A DNA stretch of 64,000 bases from Bryopsis sp. KO-2023 (GCA_030272585.1 BSYQ01000008.1:3782001-3846000); one strand, 5' to 3'. Counted from the first letter of the stretch, positions 32,904 through 46,200 are shown. Notes: generated by a model not told the origin, from the sequence alone. Made by a program: numbers and translations.

Positions 32904-34282
32904 TGTGACGGAGCTAGAAAGAACATGGCAGATGTACTGCCACCAGATGTAATGATTATTCCGATGATAATTCGGAAGAATGGAATTGCCAACTCACACT
33001 GATAAACAGTCGTATTTTACGCTGCTCTATGTGAGACCTGGTGGTTCGTACGTCGGGTTCAATTCCTGACGAGGTCGATGACGTAGGAAAAGTTGTATAT
33101 TGATACGCTGGAAGATATCGAATAGCTGGCACGCCAACCCATGGCTAGCGCAGAGTACTAGGAGTCTTACTGCCGGCACTGTCGTTTTATGACATCCGAG
33201 GTATGACTTCTACGAAACGTGCGGCTGGGAACACAAGGAGCCAGCGAAAACACTATGGATTCCAGCGAAACGGATACAACTCCCTACGAAAAACGATCTC
33301 TTAGGCGATACGCACGACTGGCAGTCGGGTCGCTAGTCGACCCCTGTCGTGACGCCGAACTCGCGGCCAGCACACATGCGCTAGCGCTAGAACCGGCCGC
33401 GAGTATAAATATCCCACAGAATTCTGGTTAAGGGGAGACAGAACTCGGTGAATACCTCGTTTACTTCTTACTTCGGACATCTATCTATAGGAGGACTCTC
33501 TTATCGTGACGGACTTAAGGAAAGCTTCGCGACTTACCTTAAACGGGAATCCCGACCGGACGAGGTACTTCTGGCCAAAGATAGCATCATCCAAGGTTTT
33601 CTGAAGTACACTTTTGAAATGGGATACACCATCCCTTCTCTTTCTGTAAAAATATTCTCTTGCTATTATTCTTGTGTCTCTGAGTGTCTTTATTCAAAAT
33701 AAGATTGTTTCTGATCAAACTTTGATTCTAGAGGAAATAGGAGTGGAGTCAGAATAGTAAGAGAAGGTGCTGCCCTTCTCTTAGGAGGTTTTTCTCCACT
33801 CAGAGGAGCCGACCTCTCCTCTGAGTGTCTCCTTTCGTTTTTGGTGTTTGCGATTTGTGTTTTCTCTCTTTCTCCAGCTCAGTTTCCAGAGTCCTCTTAG
33901 GCCATGGTCTCTTAGCGACCATCCTCCAGGGGACTCCACTTTCTGTCTCACTCTCGGGAGCAAGGCCCTCTTAGCGGGTGTCTCCGTCGACTTTGACTCG
34001 TGTTGCGTTCAGATGCCTGGTCTTAGGCTTTTTGTTGTTATGGGGAATCGAGACTGTGACTCTCGGATGGTGATGATTGTTAGCGCGACTGGTCTTAGCC
34101 GACTTCTTAGGTGACGATAGTTTCAATGCGTCGCAGTTTAGATACCAAGTTTTTGGATAAGACATTCAACGTCGGCGTAGTCCGACTCCGTTGCCGTAGA
34201 CAGACTCTGCGGTAGTTCAGTACGACTCTACCTTCAGTCGCGGCGCGAATGAAGAATTAGTAGTTGTGCCGAATGCGTTTTC
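32904..34282 (+). repeat. 5' LTR of element B
   Basis: 1.38 kb. A TATA box (tataaata, about 33403-33410) sits next to a GC-rich palindromic stretch. Small open frames inside (for example 33219-33431 and 33448-33702) recur in the other LTR only because the LTRs are copies. Confidence 0.9.
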
Positions 34283-34438
34283 TGGTTTCGGAGGTTTGCG
34301 AGCTTCGGACATGTTAGGAATATGGGCCCACTAACATTGCAACAAAGTTCTGTGCAACACTGTTTACTCTGGTGATCACCTCTCGTAAAAGAGAAAGCGC
34401 TCCAGAAATTAACACAAGTGTAAAACATTGTAGGAACA

Positions 34439-36358
34439 ATGGTTGGAGCAACTTCTGCTGATAAGTATCGTGCCCCTAAGCTCGAAAAGTTTGACGGAAA
34501 GAAACCTCCAGCGGCAGAATGGTTCAAGACTGTGGAAGCAACAGCCACGGCGCAGAACTGGCCTGCCCGTTCCAAAGTGAGCAGGGCGAAAGCGAACCTC
34601 ACTCACGGTGCAGCCCTCTGGGCGGCTGCTCTCCCAGAAGATATGACCTGGGAAAACTTTAAAAAGAAGTTTATGAAAAGGTGGCTGGGGGCCACCGATG
34701 ATTTGATGAGCGAGCTAACAAGGCGTCGCCAACGGTCTACGGAGACAGTCGAAGATTTCGCGGACGCCCTTCGTGGCTTAGCTGAGGATATCACTGATAT
34801 TCAGACCGCGACACGCACTGACGGCGCCACCCCGATTGCCCTGAACGACGAATTTCTCCGTCACATTTTTCAGGCTGGAATACCATCGAAGATAAGGGAT
34901 GCTATAGCCCCACTCCAGCATCAGAACTTTGAGGAAGTGGTGACGGCTGCAAAGGCAGTTGAGGGAATAGGGCTGAGTAAGAAAAGGAAAGCTCCAGACA
35001 GCACTGATTCAGATTCAGACACAGAGAAGAACACTGGACAGACCACAGACTCAAAGGAAGAAAAGCTTCTGAATAAAGTGATGCACAAGGTTCAGAAAGT
35101 TATGGAGGGACATATGCACAAGATCTATACAGCCCTCCCAGCTCCAGAGGAAAGGCTGCTGGAATGGCGACAGAAAGTCAATGGGGGAGCTTCAGGAAAG
35201 AAGGGTGGAAGGAATCAAACTTATGAAGGCCAAAGACCCAGGGGTTATTATAGTCCTTTACTGAACAAGGATCTGAACCTAGGAGAATGTTGGCACTGTG
35301 GGGTACCAGGTCATAGATGGGGAAGATGTCTTAAGAGAAAGGCGGGAGTAACCTACAGCCTCCAATACAGAGCAGGCAATACCCCTCTGGTTGTACAGGT
35401 GAACCCAGACCAAGGGAACTCCAAGTCCCAGGGTCCCCAAATGAATATGGTAGAGGGGAAGACCTCTGGAGGGGAGAACAAATATAGGATGGGGAATAAG
35501 CATGCTTTGATAGATGCTCAGGCATTCCTGGACAGGACAGAGTTACCTGTCCCCCTCAAAACATTCATGTTTTATTCCCCTGAACTCAGGGAGGCCATCA
35601 GAAGGGAGGCAGACCTGATGACTTCAGTGGATGCTGGGGTAACTCAACCCCTCCACTTCGAACCGGAAACCTCTGGCCAGGAGGATGAAGACAAGGAGGT
35701 GGGCATGCTGGAGGTGGATACACTTCAGAGGGAAGCGGCCTCCAAGAACACCCCAGCAAAATGCACCATCAAAATCAAGGGGGAGGCACTGGAGGCAGTG
35801 GTGGACACGGGGGCCAGCCACAGCTGCATCTCCAGAGCCACGGTGGAGAAGCTTGGCCTGGTGGGACAGGTCCAACCCTCCGAATGGGTTTTTAGGACAG
35901 CCAGTGGGGAGATAGCCACCTCTCTTGGGTATCTCCCAAAAATATTTGTCAACATAGGAGGAACAGGCTCCCACAACTCTTTTATGGTGACAGACACAGA
36001 CACCTGCTGTGTCCTGCTGGGGATAGACTTTCTTAAGTCAATCAGGGCCATGATAATGCTGGGACCACAGCAGATATTCTATCACAAGGGCAATGGGAAG
36101 ATGGGGGCCATCTCTCTTAGGACAGAGGAGAAGCAAAGCCCAGGGACGGAGGAGGAAGTCCAGACTGCAGCCGGGAAGAAAAGGAAAGGAGAAAACTTGA
36201 CCCCGGAGAAAAAGGTCAGGTTCAACCCCACCACCGAGACCATTCCAAAAGAAGCACCACACAGTCCTCTGCCATCAGGATTCGGACCAAGGAGTACTCC
36301 AGCTACAGGGGTACAGAAAGATGGAGGAAGAGAAGGGCCCTCCCAGGATTTTCATTAG
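34439..36358 (+). CDS. Element B gag and aspartic protease frame
   Basis: A 639-residue open frame. Residues about 15-170 are a retrotransposon Gag region (KLEKFDGKKPPAAEWFKTVE, then MTWENFKKKFMKRWLG). A CCHC knuckle (CWHCGVPGHRWGRC) follows at about 35288-35330, and an aspartic protease active site (VVDTGASHSC) at about 35800-35830 with LLGIDFL downstream. Gag forms the particle and the protease cuts the polyprotein. The frame ends in a Lys-rich region before the RT frame. Fossil or recently active element gene. Confidence 0.9.
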   Translation: MVGATSADKYRAPKLEKFDGKKPPAAEWFKTVEATATAQNWPARSKVSRAKANLTHGAALWAAALPEDMTWENFKKKFMKRWLGATDDLMSELTRRRQRSTETVEDFADALRGLAEDITDIQTATRTDGATPIALNDEFLRHIFQAGIPSKIRDAIAPLQHQNFEEVVTAAKAVEGIGLSKKRKAPDSTDSDSDTEKNTGQTTDSKEEKLLNKVMHKVQKVMEGHMHKIYTALPAPEERLLEWRQKVNGGASGKKGGRNQTYEGQRPRGYYSPLLNKDLNLGECWHCGVPGHRWGRCLKRKAGVTYSLQYRAGNTPLVVQVNPDQGNSKSQGPQMNMVEGKTSGGENKYRMGNKHALIDAQAFLDRTELPVPLKTFMFYSPELREAIRREADLMTSVDAGVTQPLHFEPETSGQEDEDKEVGMLEVDTLQREAASKNTPAKCTIKIKGEALEAVVDTGASHSCISRATVEKLGLVGQVQPSEWVFRTASGEIATSLGYLPKIFVNIGGTGSHNSFMVTDTDTCCVLLGIDFLKSIRAMIMLGPQQIFYHKGNGKMGAISLRTEEKQSPGTEEEVQTAAGKKRKGENLTPEKKVRFNPTTETIPKEAPHSPLPSGFGPRSTPATGVQKDGGREGPSQDFH

Positions 36359-36390
36359 GGCCAGAGGTCAGGCCTGGTGATCTCAGGGGT

Positions 36391-37965
36391 GTGGCCACAG
36401 GGCTGCACAGGTTTACTACTAGAGGGGTGACACCTCCAGAATCCATCCTGGTGTCACAAGAGGAGAAAGGAAAAACCTTTGCTGACTTAAATATAGGGGA
36501 TAGTTTGACAAGAGATGAAAGGAGGGCAGTGGAAAAGCTTTGCAAGTCTAGGAGGGAGGCCTGGTCTCTAAGTGAATACGAGATAGGCTCCTTTAGAAAT
36601 CATAGTTACAAGATCGAAACTGGTACAGCTAGGCCTGTGGCAAAGAGGCAATATAGGGTTAGTGAATTCCAGAAGGGAGAGATAGAGAGGCAACTAGAAG
36701 GGTTATTAAAAGTAGGGGTAGTTAGACCCAGCCCAGGGTCACCTTGGTCTTCACCCACTCTCCTGGTCCCTAAGAAGGCACCAGGAAAATGGAGGTGGTG
36801 TGTAGACTTTAGAGATTTGAATGGTTTGGTGGAGGCAGATCAGTACCCTCTGCCATTGATAGATGAATTGCTAGATGGGCTGGGAGGTAGGAAGTTTTAT
36901 TCTAGTTTGGACCTTAGGTCAGGGTATTGGCAGTTGCCCTTAGTTGAGGAGGATAAGGGGAAAACAGCTTTTAGGACCTCCTCAGGGTTATATGAATGGG
37001 TTAGGTGTCCTCAGGGACTCAAGACTATGCCAGAGGCCTTCCAGAGAGTTATGGACTCTTTGTTTGGCCACCTGGAAGGAGTCCAGGTCTACCTGGATGA
37101 CATAGTCATCTTTAGCCACACCTTCCAAGAGCATTTGGAAACTCTGAAGAAGGTGTTAGATATTCTGGAGAGGGAGGGGGCTAAGCTGTCCATGGAAAAG
37201 TGCTTTCTATTCCAGGAGGAGATAGAATACTTAGGGCACCACATCACTAAGGCTGGATTTAGCCCTCAGGAGGACAAAATGGCCTCCATAGCAAAGCTGA
37301 AGACTCCTACTACAGTCACCCAAGTCAGGTCTTTCTTGGGGCTTACTGGATACTACAGGAGGCATGCCCCAGACTATGCAAGAAGAGCAGGAGCTCTCAC
37401 AGAGCTCACTAAGGAAGGAGTCCCTTTTCTCTGGACCTGGAGATGTGAATATTCATGGAGACTGCTGAAGAAGATGCTGACTACAGCCCCAGTGGTGACA
37501 ACTCTCAGGAGGGAAGGGGAGGTGTTCGTGTGCACCGATTGGAGTCAGTATGCTATAGCTGGAATACTGGGCCAGGTTCAGGAAGGACAGGAGAAGGTAA
37601 TAGCTTATTTCTCCAAAAAGAATAGTCAATCAGAAGCTAGGTATGCCCCTAGCCAGGGGGAGGCCATGGCTGTGATTAAAACTATCAGGAAATTTAGTTA
37701 TTATCTGACAGGGAGGGAGTTTACTGTCTTTACTGACTGTGGAGCCTTGTTTTGGCTAATGGGTTCTAGACACCTGAGCAATATGATGGCCAGGTGGGTC
37801 ATAGAGTTACAGGGGTATAAAATTAAGGTGGTCCATAGACCTGGGAAGTTTCATGTCAATGCAGATGCATTGTCTAGACTAGTTATGAATAGAGAAAAGA
37901 AAAAGGAGGCACAGGGTCTGCCTACAGTGTCAGATCATCTGCCTCTGGGGAGGAAGCTGAATTAG
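36391..37965 (+). CDS. Element B reverse transcriptase and RNase H frame
   Basis: A 524-residue open frame follows the gag-protease frame closely. It has KWRWCVDFRDLN, LDLRSGYWQLPL, the polymerase site VYLDDIVIF (about 37089-37115), FLGLTGYYRRH and then RNase H motifs (VCTDWSQYAIAGILG, FTDCGALFWL, FHVNADALSR). The order and motifs are those of Ty3/Gypsy elements. It copies element RNA to DNA and removes the RNA strand. Confidence 0.92.
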   Translation: MATGLHRFTTRGVTPPESILVSQEEKGKTFADLNIGDSLTRDERRAVEKLCKSRREAWSLSEYEIGSFRNHSYKIETGTARPVAKRQYRVSEFQKGEIERQLEGLLKVGVVRPSPGSPWSSPTLLVPKKAPGKWRWCVDFRDLNGLVEADQYPLPLIDELLDGLGGRKFYSSLDLRSGYWQLPLVEEDKGKTAFRTSSGLYEWVRCPQGLKTMPEAFQRVMDSLFGHLEGVQVYLDDIVIFSHTFQEHLETLKKVLDILEREGAKLSMEKCFLFQEEIEYLGHHITKAGFSPQEDKMASIAKLKTPTTVTQVRSFLGLTGYYRRHAPDYARRAGALTELTKEGVPFLWTWRCEYSWRLLKKMLTTAPVVTTLRREGEVFVCTDWSQYAIAGILGQVQEGQEKVIAYFSKKNSQSEARYAPSQGEAMAVIKTIRKFSYYLTGREFTVFTDCGALFWLMGSRHLSNMMARWVIELQGYKIKVVHRPGKFHVNADALSRLVMNREKKKEAQGLPTVSDHLPLGRKLN

Positions 37966-38258
37966 TAGGGTCTAGGAATAGGAGAAAGACTAGTCTAGGG
38001 GAGGACTAGTGGATGGCAAGGTTTGGAGGAATTTCTGGGATAGAGTCGAACAGGAGGCACAGGACGGGGGATAGAAAAGATAAAGGTTAAATCCAAGAAA
38101 CCTCCTGTAGAGGAAAGGGCCTCTGGGAGGAAACAAGTCCTGCTTAGGATTCTTAAGGGAGAAGCAGGCAAGAAAGAAGTAGATCGAGATAAGTTTCTCA
38201 GAGAACAGAGCAGAGTTCAGTAAACGGGAATTAGAAGTTCGAAGAGGAGAGGAAAGAA

Positions 38259-38768
38259 ATGGATGCAACCCAAGCCGCCGCCCTTGCGCACATCATCGCT
38301 GTTTTGCTGGAGCTACTGGTGGATATGGAGGAATATGAGGAGGAACTGCGACACCGTCTGCTTGTGGGAGAGTTCCGGATGAACACAAGAGCAGGCAGGG
38401 AAGCTCGGATGAATGTCTCCAAACTCGCTCAGTACACGGAGACACTGATGACTTTGCGAGGACTGTTAGACCAGTTTCGGTCAGGTGTTCCGATTGGTCC
38501 AGGCCCTCTTAGGCCCCCGAGGCAGCAGATAACAGCGATGTTGGCCCAACCTATCGGGAACGCTGGAGGACAGGGAGGTGGAGGGGGTCCATCTAATAAC
38601 CCTGCTGGCCTGCCGCGCTTTTACCCAGTGGCACGGGTAGAGGCAAGGTTCGAGGAGAACGGTGATGGCGATATGCAGGAGGTGCCTCCGGAGGAGCCGA
38701 TAGTGGTGTACTCCTCAGGGGAAGAGGAGAACACTAGAGATGTGGGGGCACCAGGCCCCAGTGGTTAA
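38259..38768 (+). CDS. Element B accessory ORF 1 (169 aa)
   Basis: It lies between RNase H and integrase, a place where Gypsy elements normally have no separate gene. Residues about 1-75 are helical (LLELLVDMEEYEEELRHRLL, NTRAGREARMN, LRGLLDQF). Then come a Gly/Pro-rich linker and an acidic tail (YSSGEEENTRDV). It shares a pattern with accessory ORF 2 at 49266: a helix with many charges, then a T-x-AGR-x-AR motif, a second helix with LL/LES or TLRGLLDQF, and an acidic C-terminus. I do not recognise its family. The gag and pol frames around it suggest expression from a spliced or internal RNA, which is inference. Confidence 0.7.
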   Translation: MDATQAAALAHIIAVLLELLVDMEEYEEELRHRLLVGEFRMNTRAGREARMNVSKLAQYTETLMTLRGLLDQFRSGVPIGPGPLRPPRQQITAMLAQPIGNAGGQGGGGGPSNNPAGLPRFYPVARVEARFEENGDGDMQEVPPEEPIVVYSSGEEENTRDVGAPGPSG

Positions 38769-39555
38769 GGGATGTTTTTAGTAGCAGTTTGAGTGTGTGG
38801 ATGTTAGCCTGGTATGCAGGTGGAAAAGTTGAAGTCATGTCGGGGTTGGGAAGTGGTTCTGTAAGCAGGATTCTGCATTTTTCTTAAAGTGATATAAGTT
38901 ATCTCAGGAATAGTTAAGACTCCTGGAACAAATGAGTTCCACCTCTTAACAGAACACCAGTCTGAGTTTCTTTCAATCTACACTGAAAAACAGAAAACCA
39001 CTCTGCTCACAGCCGGTCAATCTCTAAGATAATTAAAGAAGGTCTGAGGATTAGAAGTAATCCCAGACAAACGTTCAGATTCTGCAGAGATCAGGTATCC
39101 TGAAAGAGGGGACTCTCAGAATGGAGGACTACAGTCTCGGGTAAGACTGTACACACTTTGATTTATTTTAAATCAATCCCTGTGAGGACCTCATACACTA
39201 AGTCGAAAATGGTGTGGTGTTTGATCCAACCTAGAAGTTAAGGTCACTTAAGAGGAAAAGTGCCCTTTCCCATAAACAGGACTGATAGTTCAAACTCTGG
39301 GATTAAACAACTGCATGTTAACTGGACTAAGAGATGACCTCTAAAGCTTACAGCTCTCAGCCAGCTCACAGGCCAACTGTTACAGCTGTTTCAACCTGGA
39401 GGATTTTGTATTTAAGTGGAAACCCTTATTAACTAGAGGAGAGGGCAAACTTTGCTTTATCTACCCAGGATAAGCAACTTAAAGCAAAAGGATACCGGAG
39501 CTAAGAGGCTCTAAGTACAGACGTAAGGCATTTAAGTCGAGAAGGAAGTATACAG
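38769..39555 (+). other. Non-coding stretch of element B
   Basis: About 0.8 kb between accessory ORF 1 and the integrase frame, with no supported gene. It may carry splice or promoter signals for the downstream frame. Confidence 0.5.
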
Positions 39556-40027
39556 ATGCGGAAGTATGACATCTGGAGGGACCCTTGCACCCTGAGTCTT
39601 TTGCAGAAAGACTTTGTGAAGTTTGCTGGATATTCCAGCCAAGAAAAGGCAGCGGCTAGGAAAAAGGAGGCTAGGAGACAGGAGCTAATTATGGAGGCAC
39701 ACACAGCAGTAGGACATGTGTCTGTGAAGGGAACTCTGGAGAAGCTCAGGGAGCACTACTTTTGGTATGGGATGGAAAAACAGACAAAAGAAACTTTGGG
39801 GAAGTGTGAGACCTGCCAGGAGATCAGGCCAAAGTTTCTGATACAGCCTAGACTGCTCCAGACCCCAGCTGGCCTTCCGTTTTATCAGTGGGGGATGGAT
39901 ACATTTTCCATTAGGATGCCTGACACACAGGCTTTAGTGCATATTTTAGTAGTGGTGGACTATTTTACAAAATGGGCTGAGGCTGGAATAGTGGATGCAA
40001 AGAGTCCAATTTTTATAGCTCAGTTTC
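39556..40027 (+). pseudogene. Element B integrase, part upstream of element C
   Basis: It contains the HHCC zinc region (HTAVGHVSVKG ... CETCQEI) and the first catalytic region (YQWGMDTFSI, VVVDYFTKWAEAG). Element C has inserted right after it. Confidence 0.85.
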
Positions 40028-40236
40028 TGATAGTGGGGTGTGTGGTGGAAATAAATTTTCTACATACTCCCCCTGGGAGCGTTCCCCTACAACAGCGAAT
40101 CCAACCAAAACAACAACCCAACCAGTGTCTAACTACGTGTCCCTTAAATAGTACTCTAGGGCTATCACGAGTCACACTAATGATACAAGTCACCTCAACG
40201 CTCCCAGACCAGTCATTTCGTCTCAAATCACTATCA
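40028..40236 (-). repeat. 3' LTR of element C (minus orientation)
   Basis: 209 bp, identical to 48017-48225. Confidence 0.92.
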
Positions 40237-43200
40237 ACTTGCCCCGCCCCATAATAAGTGGCGTCCGCGACACTAACATTCTTTCTCTCTCTGCCACGAT
40301 CAAACAAATACTTCATAACCCATAAGCTAACACACTTAATCCTCTAAGTACAATGCACGTCCCATACCATGCAAAGATTCTCAAACGCATTACTCAACTC
40401 AACTTAACCTTTTTAACTCAACCTTTTTCTTCTGACCCACGAACCACCACTGTCTTGGACATCTTGGACATCTCTTGCTCGTGTCTTGGTCAGCTCTCCT
40501 GCGGCAAAGTCTTGAACACTCGAGGTTGGCGTACTTCCTTTACAACCTTCAGCTGTGAGCGTCATTTGGCAACAACTCTGAGCTCCTCAGAACAAATAGC
40601 TTGGGAAACGTAGCCTTGCTTAACGTTCCATCCACTGCCAAGGCTATGCTCTTACCAGTTGTCCCATGGCCTTAGCATAACGCACTTTCACCCTTGTGCG
40701 TGGCCAATACACATGTACACCAACTCATGTGGGCCGCACATTGACAGGTGGAGCTCCAGCTTTTCAGCGAACTCACTCGGTGCTCTCCCTTTTAGCACCT
40801 CCAGCCATTTCTCCGTCCTGTAGTCGCTCTTTGCCGCACTTCTCTCTACCTTAGACCTCTCTGTCTCAGGTTTCGCTCTCTCGCTCTCCTTAGTAGTCCT
40901 TGACTCTTGCTCTTCCTCTTCCGCTTTGGGTTCTCTTTCTCTTGTTTGATATAAACGCACCATCCTCTCATAGTCTATTGACCTTGACCTGAGGGTAGGC
41001 TACCACGTCGGGAGGCAAGTCAGAATACATCCACTTGTATTCTTCGTTACTGTTGTGATCAACCAAGTGCTCCACCTCCAACATTATCGAATCCTCAATC
41101 AAATCAGCTAAGTCAGAGTAGCATATGAAGACGAGTTACATAGGCTGGCTTTGGGTCAATGGTACCAACACGTGATCCCACACTAGGATCTTCCACCATT
41201 GCCATCCCCAAAAGACCTATTGAGTTTGTATTCCACTTTAGGGAACCTATGCCTCTGACCGCCATTCATCTCTTGCTTGTTCTTCCTCCTGCTTCTCTTC
41301 TTATTTCCTCGATAAATTCTTCCACTTGTTGATCCTTGCGTTACCGGTTGCCTATCCAGCTAACGCTTCTCCTCCTTTCAGTTCACTGACGTTTGAAGAT
41401 GCAACTCCTTTCTGCACTACCCATTGTAGGCAGTCACCATATGCAAGCTCCACGTTGAAGACTTAGAACGTATCCCACACTCACATGTGTTTGCACCCAT
41501 ACATCATGCAAGTCCCGAAGGTAGTGTGGATAATCTCCTCATTCTTCAAGTATTTTCTCACAAAGATAAACAAGGATGCGTTAGGCATTCTCGTGTTCTT
41601 CGCCAACAGAAGTAATATCTGCGACTCCTCTTGCCTTTGATGGATCGGCTATAAACCATGCACGGCATTCCGACTTATTACCTTGATGGGAATAGTCTTT
41701 ACTGCGCTCTTTGGCGACTTACAACCGCTGTACAAGGATTTATCGCGTATTCTGCTCGTCTTCTCCTCCTCCGTCTGCAAATCTTCCGAGATGCTCACCA
41801 CGGTTCCTTTATAGTCGACGTCCACTGTTGCTATTGCTTCTTCTTTCTCCACTTGTGTTTCTTCAACTCTCAAGTGTAATCCAATGCAGTTCCTTTTACC
41901 ATCAACCTTAAACAGAGTGGTGTTTCTCAATCTGGTTGTGGCACTCGATAGTCTCTCTCTTTCTCCAACCAACACGTTGGTTAAACGCACTTGTTGTCGT
42001 TGAAGATATCACACCTCTTGTCGTTCAAGAGTTTTCTCCGCTGCTCGTTTATCTTTCGCCGATTGCTGCTCTGGTTCAGTCACTACTCATAGCACTTGGC
42101 GGATTGTCAAATACTTGCGCCAGAGTCCATTAAACTCTTGTGAACTTCATCTCCTCCAGAGCTAAGCTCTTCATGTGATAGCACACACCGATCCTCGACG
42201 TCAATTGATCAAGCTACTGCTCAATCCCTTCCACGAAGTTACTCTCGCTTTATCCTTCATGGAACCTCTGTCGCGAGGCTAATATTTGCCTTCTCCTTTT
42301 CAGAACGACAGACTTGTATTTTGGTCGGTCCATATGCTACACCCTCAGAAATAGACATATTCCACGCCATGCATCACCTTAACACCTTAGTCGCGTTGAC
42401 ATGTGTCGCTGGAATTGTCTTCACACTCGTCGATAACAAACGAACTCCAAGTGTTGCGCTCTCTTCTTAATAAAATGATACACAGAGCACCATCCACTTC
42501 GAGTATTGGATTAAGTAAACTGTTTCGCCATCATATTAACGTAGCCACATTTCCCTTAGGAAGTCTTCACACGCGCGTACGCGGTAGCTGGCGCACAGGG
42601 TTCCAGCTGCTACGTCTCTTTTCGCTCCTGTGTTCCTCTCTTTGAACACTTAGGGTAGAATCACGTCTCCTCCCCCTTAGTACTACCGAAACTAAGGTGG
42701 ACTTCACACTAGGCGACCATCACCAAGGCCGTCTTGAAGCTGACGAATCCTTTAACTCATACTCTAATGAGATATTGAGTTTCAGCTCCTCGAGTTCCCT
42801 GCAAGGATTCTTATCCCGACTAATGTGTGATTCTATGGAGTCTCCTATATTTTCGCCACGGTTTCTCAGGACTTCGAGATCACCAACTATCACACGCCCT
42901 GTAATAGTGGTTTTACCGTCATGGGAGACAGCAAGGTGTCTCAACCATCCCACAACACTCCAATTCCTTTTCTCCACGTTCATCGATCACGTCTCAGCCA
43001 CTTGTGGCTGTCCTTCTCGTGGGTATTCTCTTCTATCACGTTCGAAAACAACTTCTTTGAAACAACTCCATCACATACTTTAGCAACTTGTGCTAGAGAG
43101 TACCACCCTCAACTCGTCCTCCATGTCGCATTTCCAGTGCATCCAATGTATACACCGGGTTTAATTCAAAATTTTGAGTGTGGCCTGGCGGCCAGTAAAT

Positions 43201-46200
43201 CTCACTGCGCACTCCGTTGCTGAAGAGACTCACTTCGTTCGTTTGTTCGATTTACCTCACTCACGACTACTTCGTGACCTCCTTCGTCGGTAACCTCATT
43301 CGTCGCTCGTGAGCACTCCTGTCCCCCCTGGGGCCAGTGGAACGCCCTCGTCCACGTCCCAAAAGGGTAGAAAAACATAGAGTGGGTAGCCTCCACACAA
43401 ACACAGCAAGTCGCTATGCGCAAATATTGCAAGGTTGCACATATCTCCAGCCGTATCGCATAAAAATGCGTCAACCTCCATAAAACCTTGAAAAAAAGAT
43501 GCACCACACATCACAACATATCCACATGGATGATGTGGCGAAGATCTCGCAAATGCGGACACTCTGAAGCGAAATATGGTCGAGTTCATCCACGGAGTTA
43601 GTCCTGACACTACAGGCCAATGATGAAGGTGTGGCCTCTGTTTTCCCATCAGCCTCACCACACACTTGTCAGACACTGGGAGCAACTACGGCTCAACCAG
43701 CCTGGAATCAACCATTAACACATGGATGACGCATCATTGGGGGTCCCTAAACAGGGCAATGCGTTCACGAACGCCTCTCACCAAGTCCCTTGGTGGATAT
43801 CCCAAATCTGAATCCATGATGCTCAAGGGTGTTATGAATTCTAGGAGATAAACTCCTTCCTCTTCGCTCCACCACCATCAGCAAACCTTTTGCGGTTGCC
43901 ACTTGCATCTCATTCTCCTGGGGTTGTCAACCATTGTCATCCTCTAAACCCCGTTATGCACAAGGCTATCATCCACATAGTGCGTCACCTAGCTCTCGAA
44001 TTTCTCAGGTGGCGAATAAACATCCTCTCCCTTAGGAGGTATCCCTTAGCCTTTGCACAAGGTTTTGTGATAGTTAACACAAATTCCTTCGCATGGACTT
44101 CAAGGTTCTTTCATACTCTTTGTTGCCGCATAATATAAGGCAACAGCTCCACACTATCTTCTCTTTTGGAGATCCTTCTTGCTTCACGCATCTCACTTAG
44201 TGTAGATCGAAATTTAAATATCTTGGAAGTTTGCCCTTGCAACGACGACCCTCGTTTATGGAAGTGCATCAACCAGCGCACTGGGTGCACATCTCCTTGT
44301 GCTTAACACAAGCATGGTATCCCCATAGAACAAAGTTCTAGGGTGGAAAGAACAATAGAGCGATCGATGTTTAAAGTTCTCAACAACACATCGTTTCGCG
44401 CGAGTCAACGTGGCGCTTTAAGCTCCCATCGCTTTCTCTCTTTAACACATTGTCTTTCCCTCGTTGTAATTTCGCCATCCACACTTGGTTAAAACTACAC
44501 TCCATATTCTCTCAATCGTTGGATCTTCTTGGTCTCACAAGGTAGAAAAACTTCCGGCCCTTCTCCAAAATATCTTGTTATTTCCACAATGAATAACTCC
44601 ACAGGTGCTCTTCACTTAGCACATTTTCCACATGTCTTCTTTAGCTTTCCTTCCCACTTTTTCTTACTTTTCCATTTTTCATACTCTCCCAAACTTCGAC
44701 TCATACCTTCACGACGGAGTTTCCAAGTGAACGTTCTTTAACTTCTCATGTTGAACGTTTTAGTGCTATCTCTGTAGTTAACGCACTTTCCATGCAGAGG
44801 AATCTTCGGGAGTGTTGGAGGAGCGTCTCGCTTCTACTCACTTACACTTCCCCGTTTTCCTTCTGCTACTGAACGTAGTAACACCACAGCTTTGGTCGCT
44901 TCCCCTTATTAGAGGCGTGCTCCTACTTTGGTGCTGCATATAAACGCGAGTGCATTCCTTCAATATAGCAACTCGTGTTTACCACTTCTCTTCTTGCCGT
45001 TCGTCACCATTGCTTAGAACGCAAGGTTGTGGTCGTTCAGTTTCCCCTTGGAAACTTCCTCTTTATACTTCCAGCTCTTTTGCAGCGTATAAGTATTTCT
45101 CTAGGTGGGGCGCTTCACAATTGCCTCCACACTTGACTCCAATTGAGGCTCAGCCATAATAGCCTTCCACGCTTGCATAGGGAGAATTAAATTTTTCCCC
45201 TCGAAGTTTTCAATCACATAACTCCATCTCCATCTCCTTTTGGCACCTTCAGTGTCACTTGCGTCAGCCAGCATCAACCCAGTTCTCTCCACGCCTTTTG
45301 CCAACGTTTCATCAACAATACTCCCACCAGGCGGTCGCTTCTTCCAGCAACGTCGCACACAACACAGTGGCTCATTGGGCAGCAACACACGCATCACCCA
45401 GAAAATACGAAGCTCACAGTTGCTTCGTCATGATCTTTTTTTTTTTTTTTGCTGGAAGTTAGATCGAGGCGTTGGCCCTTATATGGGTTCGACTCCCATA
45501 GCCTCGTCTTTTTCTTCTCACCAACGAAGTGTACATCCCATAGTTTCCTAGAGATGACAACTTAACGCTTGGTGGTGATTGTCTCACACAACTAACCACC
45601 TGGGGTCGCTCTGTTTCTTTCATCAACCTGAGCTTACTGCAACACTCTCTGGTTGGCGCAAAAAGCAAACATGCTTCACTCTTAATGTTGGGTCTCTGAC
45701 TAACTTCGCGAATTCTAGCAGAATGGCGCAGTTTGTCTTTACAGACCAAAGGTCTGTCGCGTCCAACATGCTTGACTTCTTTTCATACTTTTAGGTCCAC
45801 CTTTGGACTTGGTCCACAAAAGAAGAACCGAAAAACCTTAGAATTGCCTTCTAAACCAACACCATCACCCTTAAAAATCTTCACCACCTTACTCCATTAC
45901 TCCATTCGCCTTGACCCCTCTGCGATTACCGGGTTACCGTTCTCTCGCGGGTCTATTTGGGGGTTCTCCAGGATCTTTCTTGTGATATTCTGAAGAAAGA
46001 ATCCTTTGTTCTTATCCTTTTGATCCGTCTAGTCTCTTGAGCTTATGGTCTTTGCCTTGTTCTGCGGCGGTGCGGATTTTCCTGGCGATCCAGTGAACTT
46101 CTGCCCTCACCCTCCTCTGGTCGCCTCCATGATCTAGTGACCTTCTGACCTCGCCCACCTCTAGTCATGGTTCGCACCCTTTCACCTCTCGTTACAACCT

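Noticed and set aside
33219-34165. Small genes near 33219-34165 and again at 52175-53121
   Set aside because: They lie in the two LTRs of element B and repeat only because the LTRs are copies.
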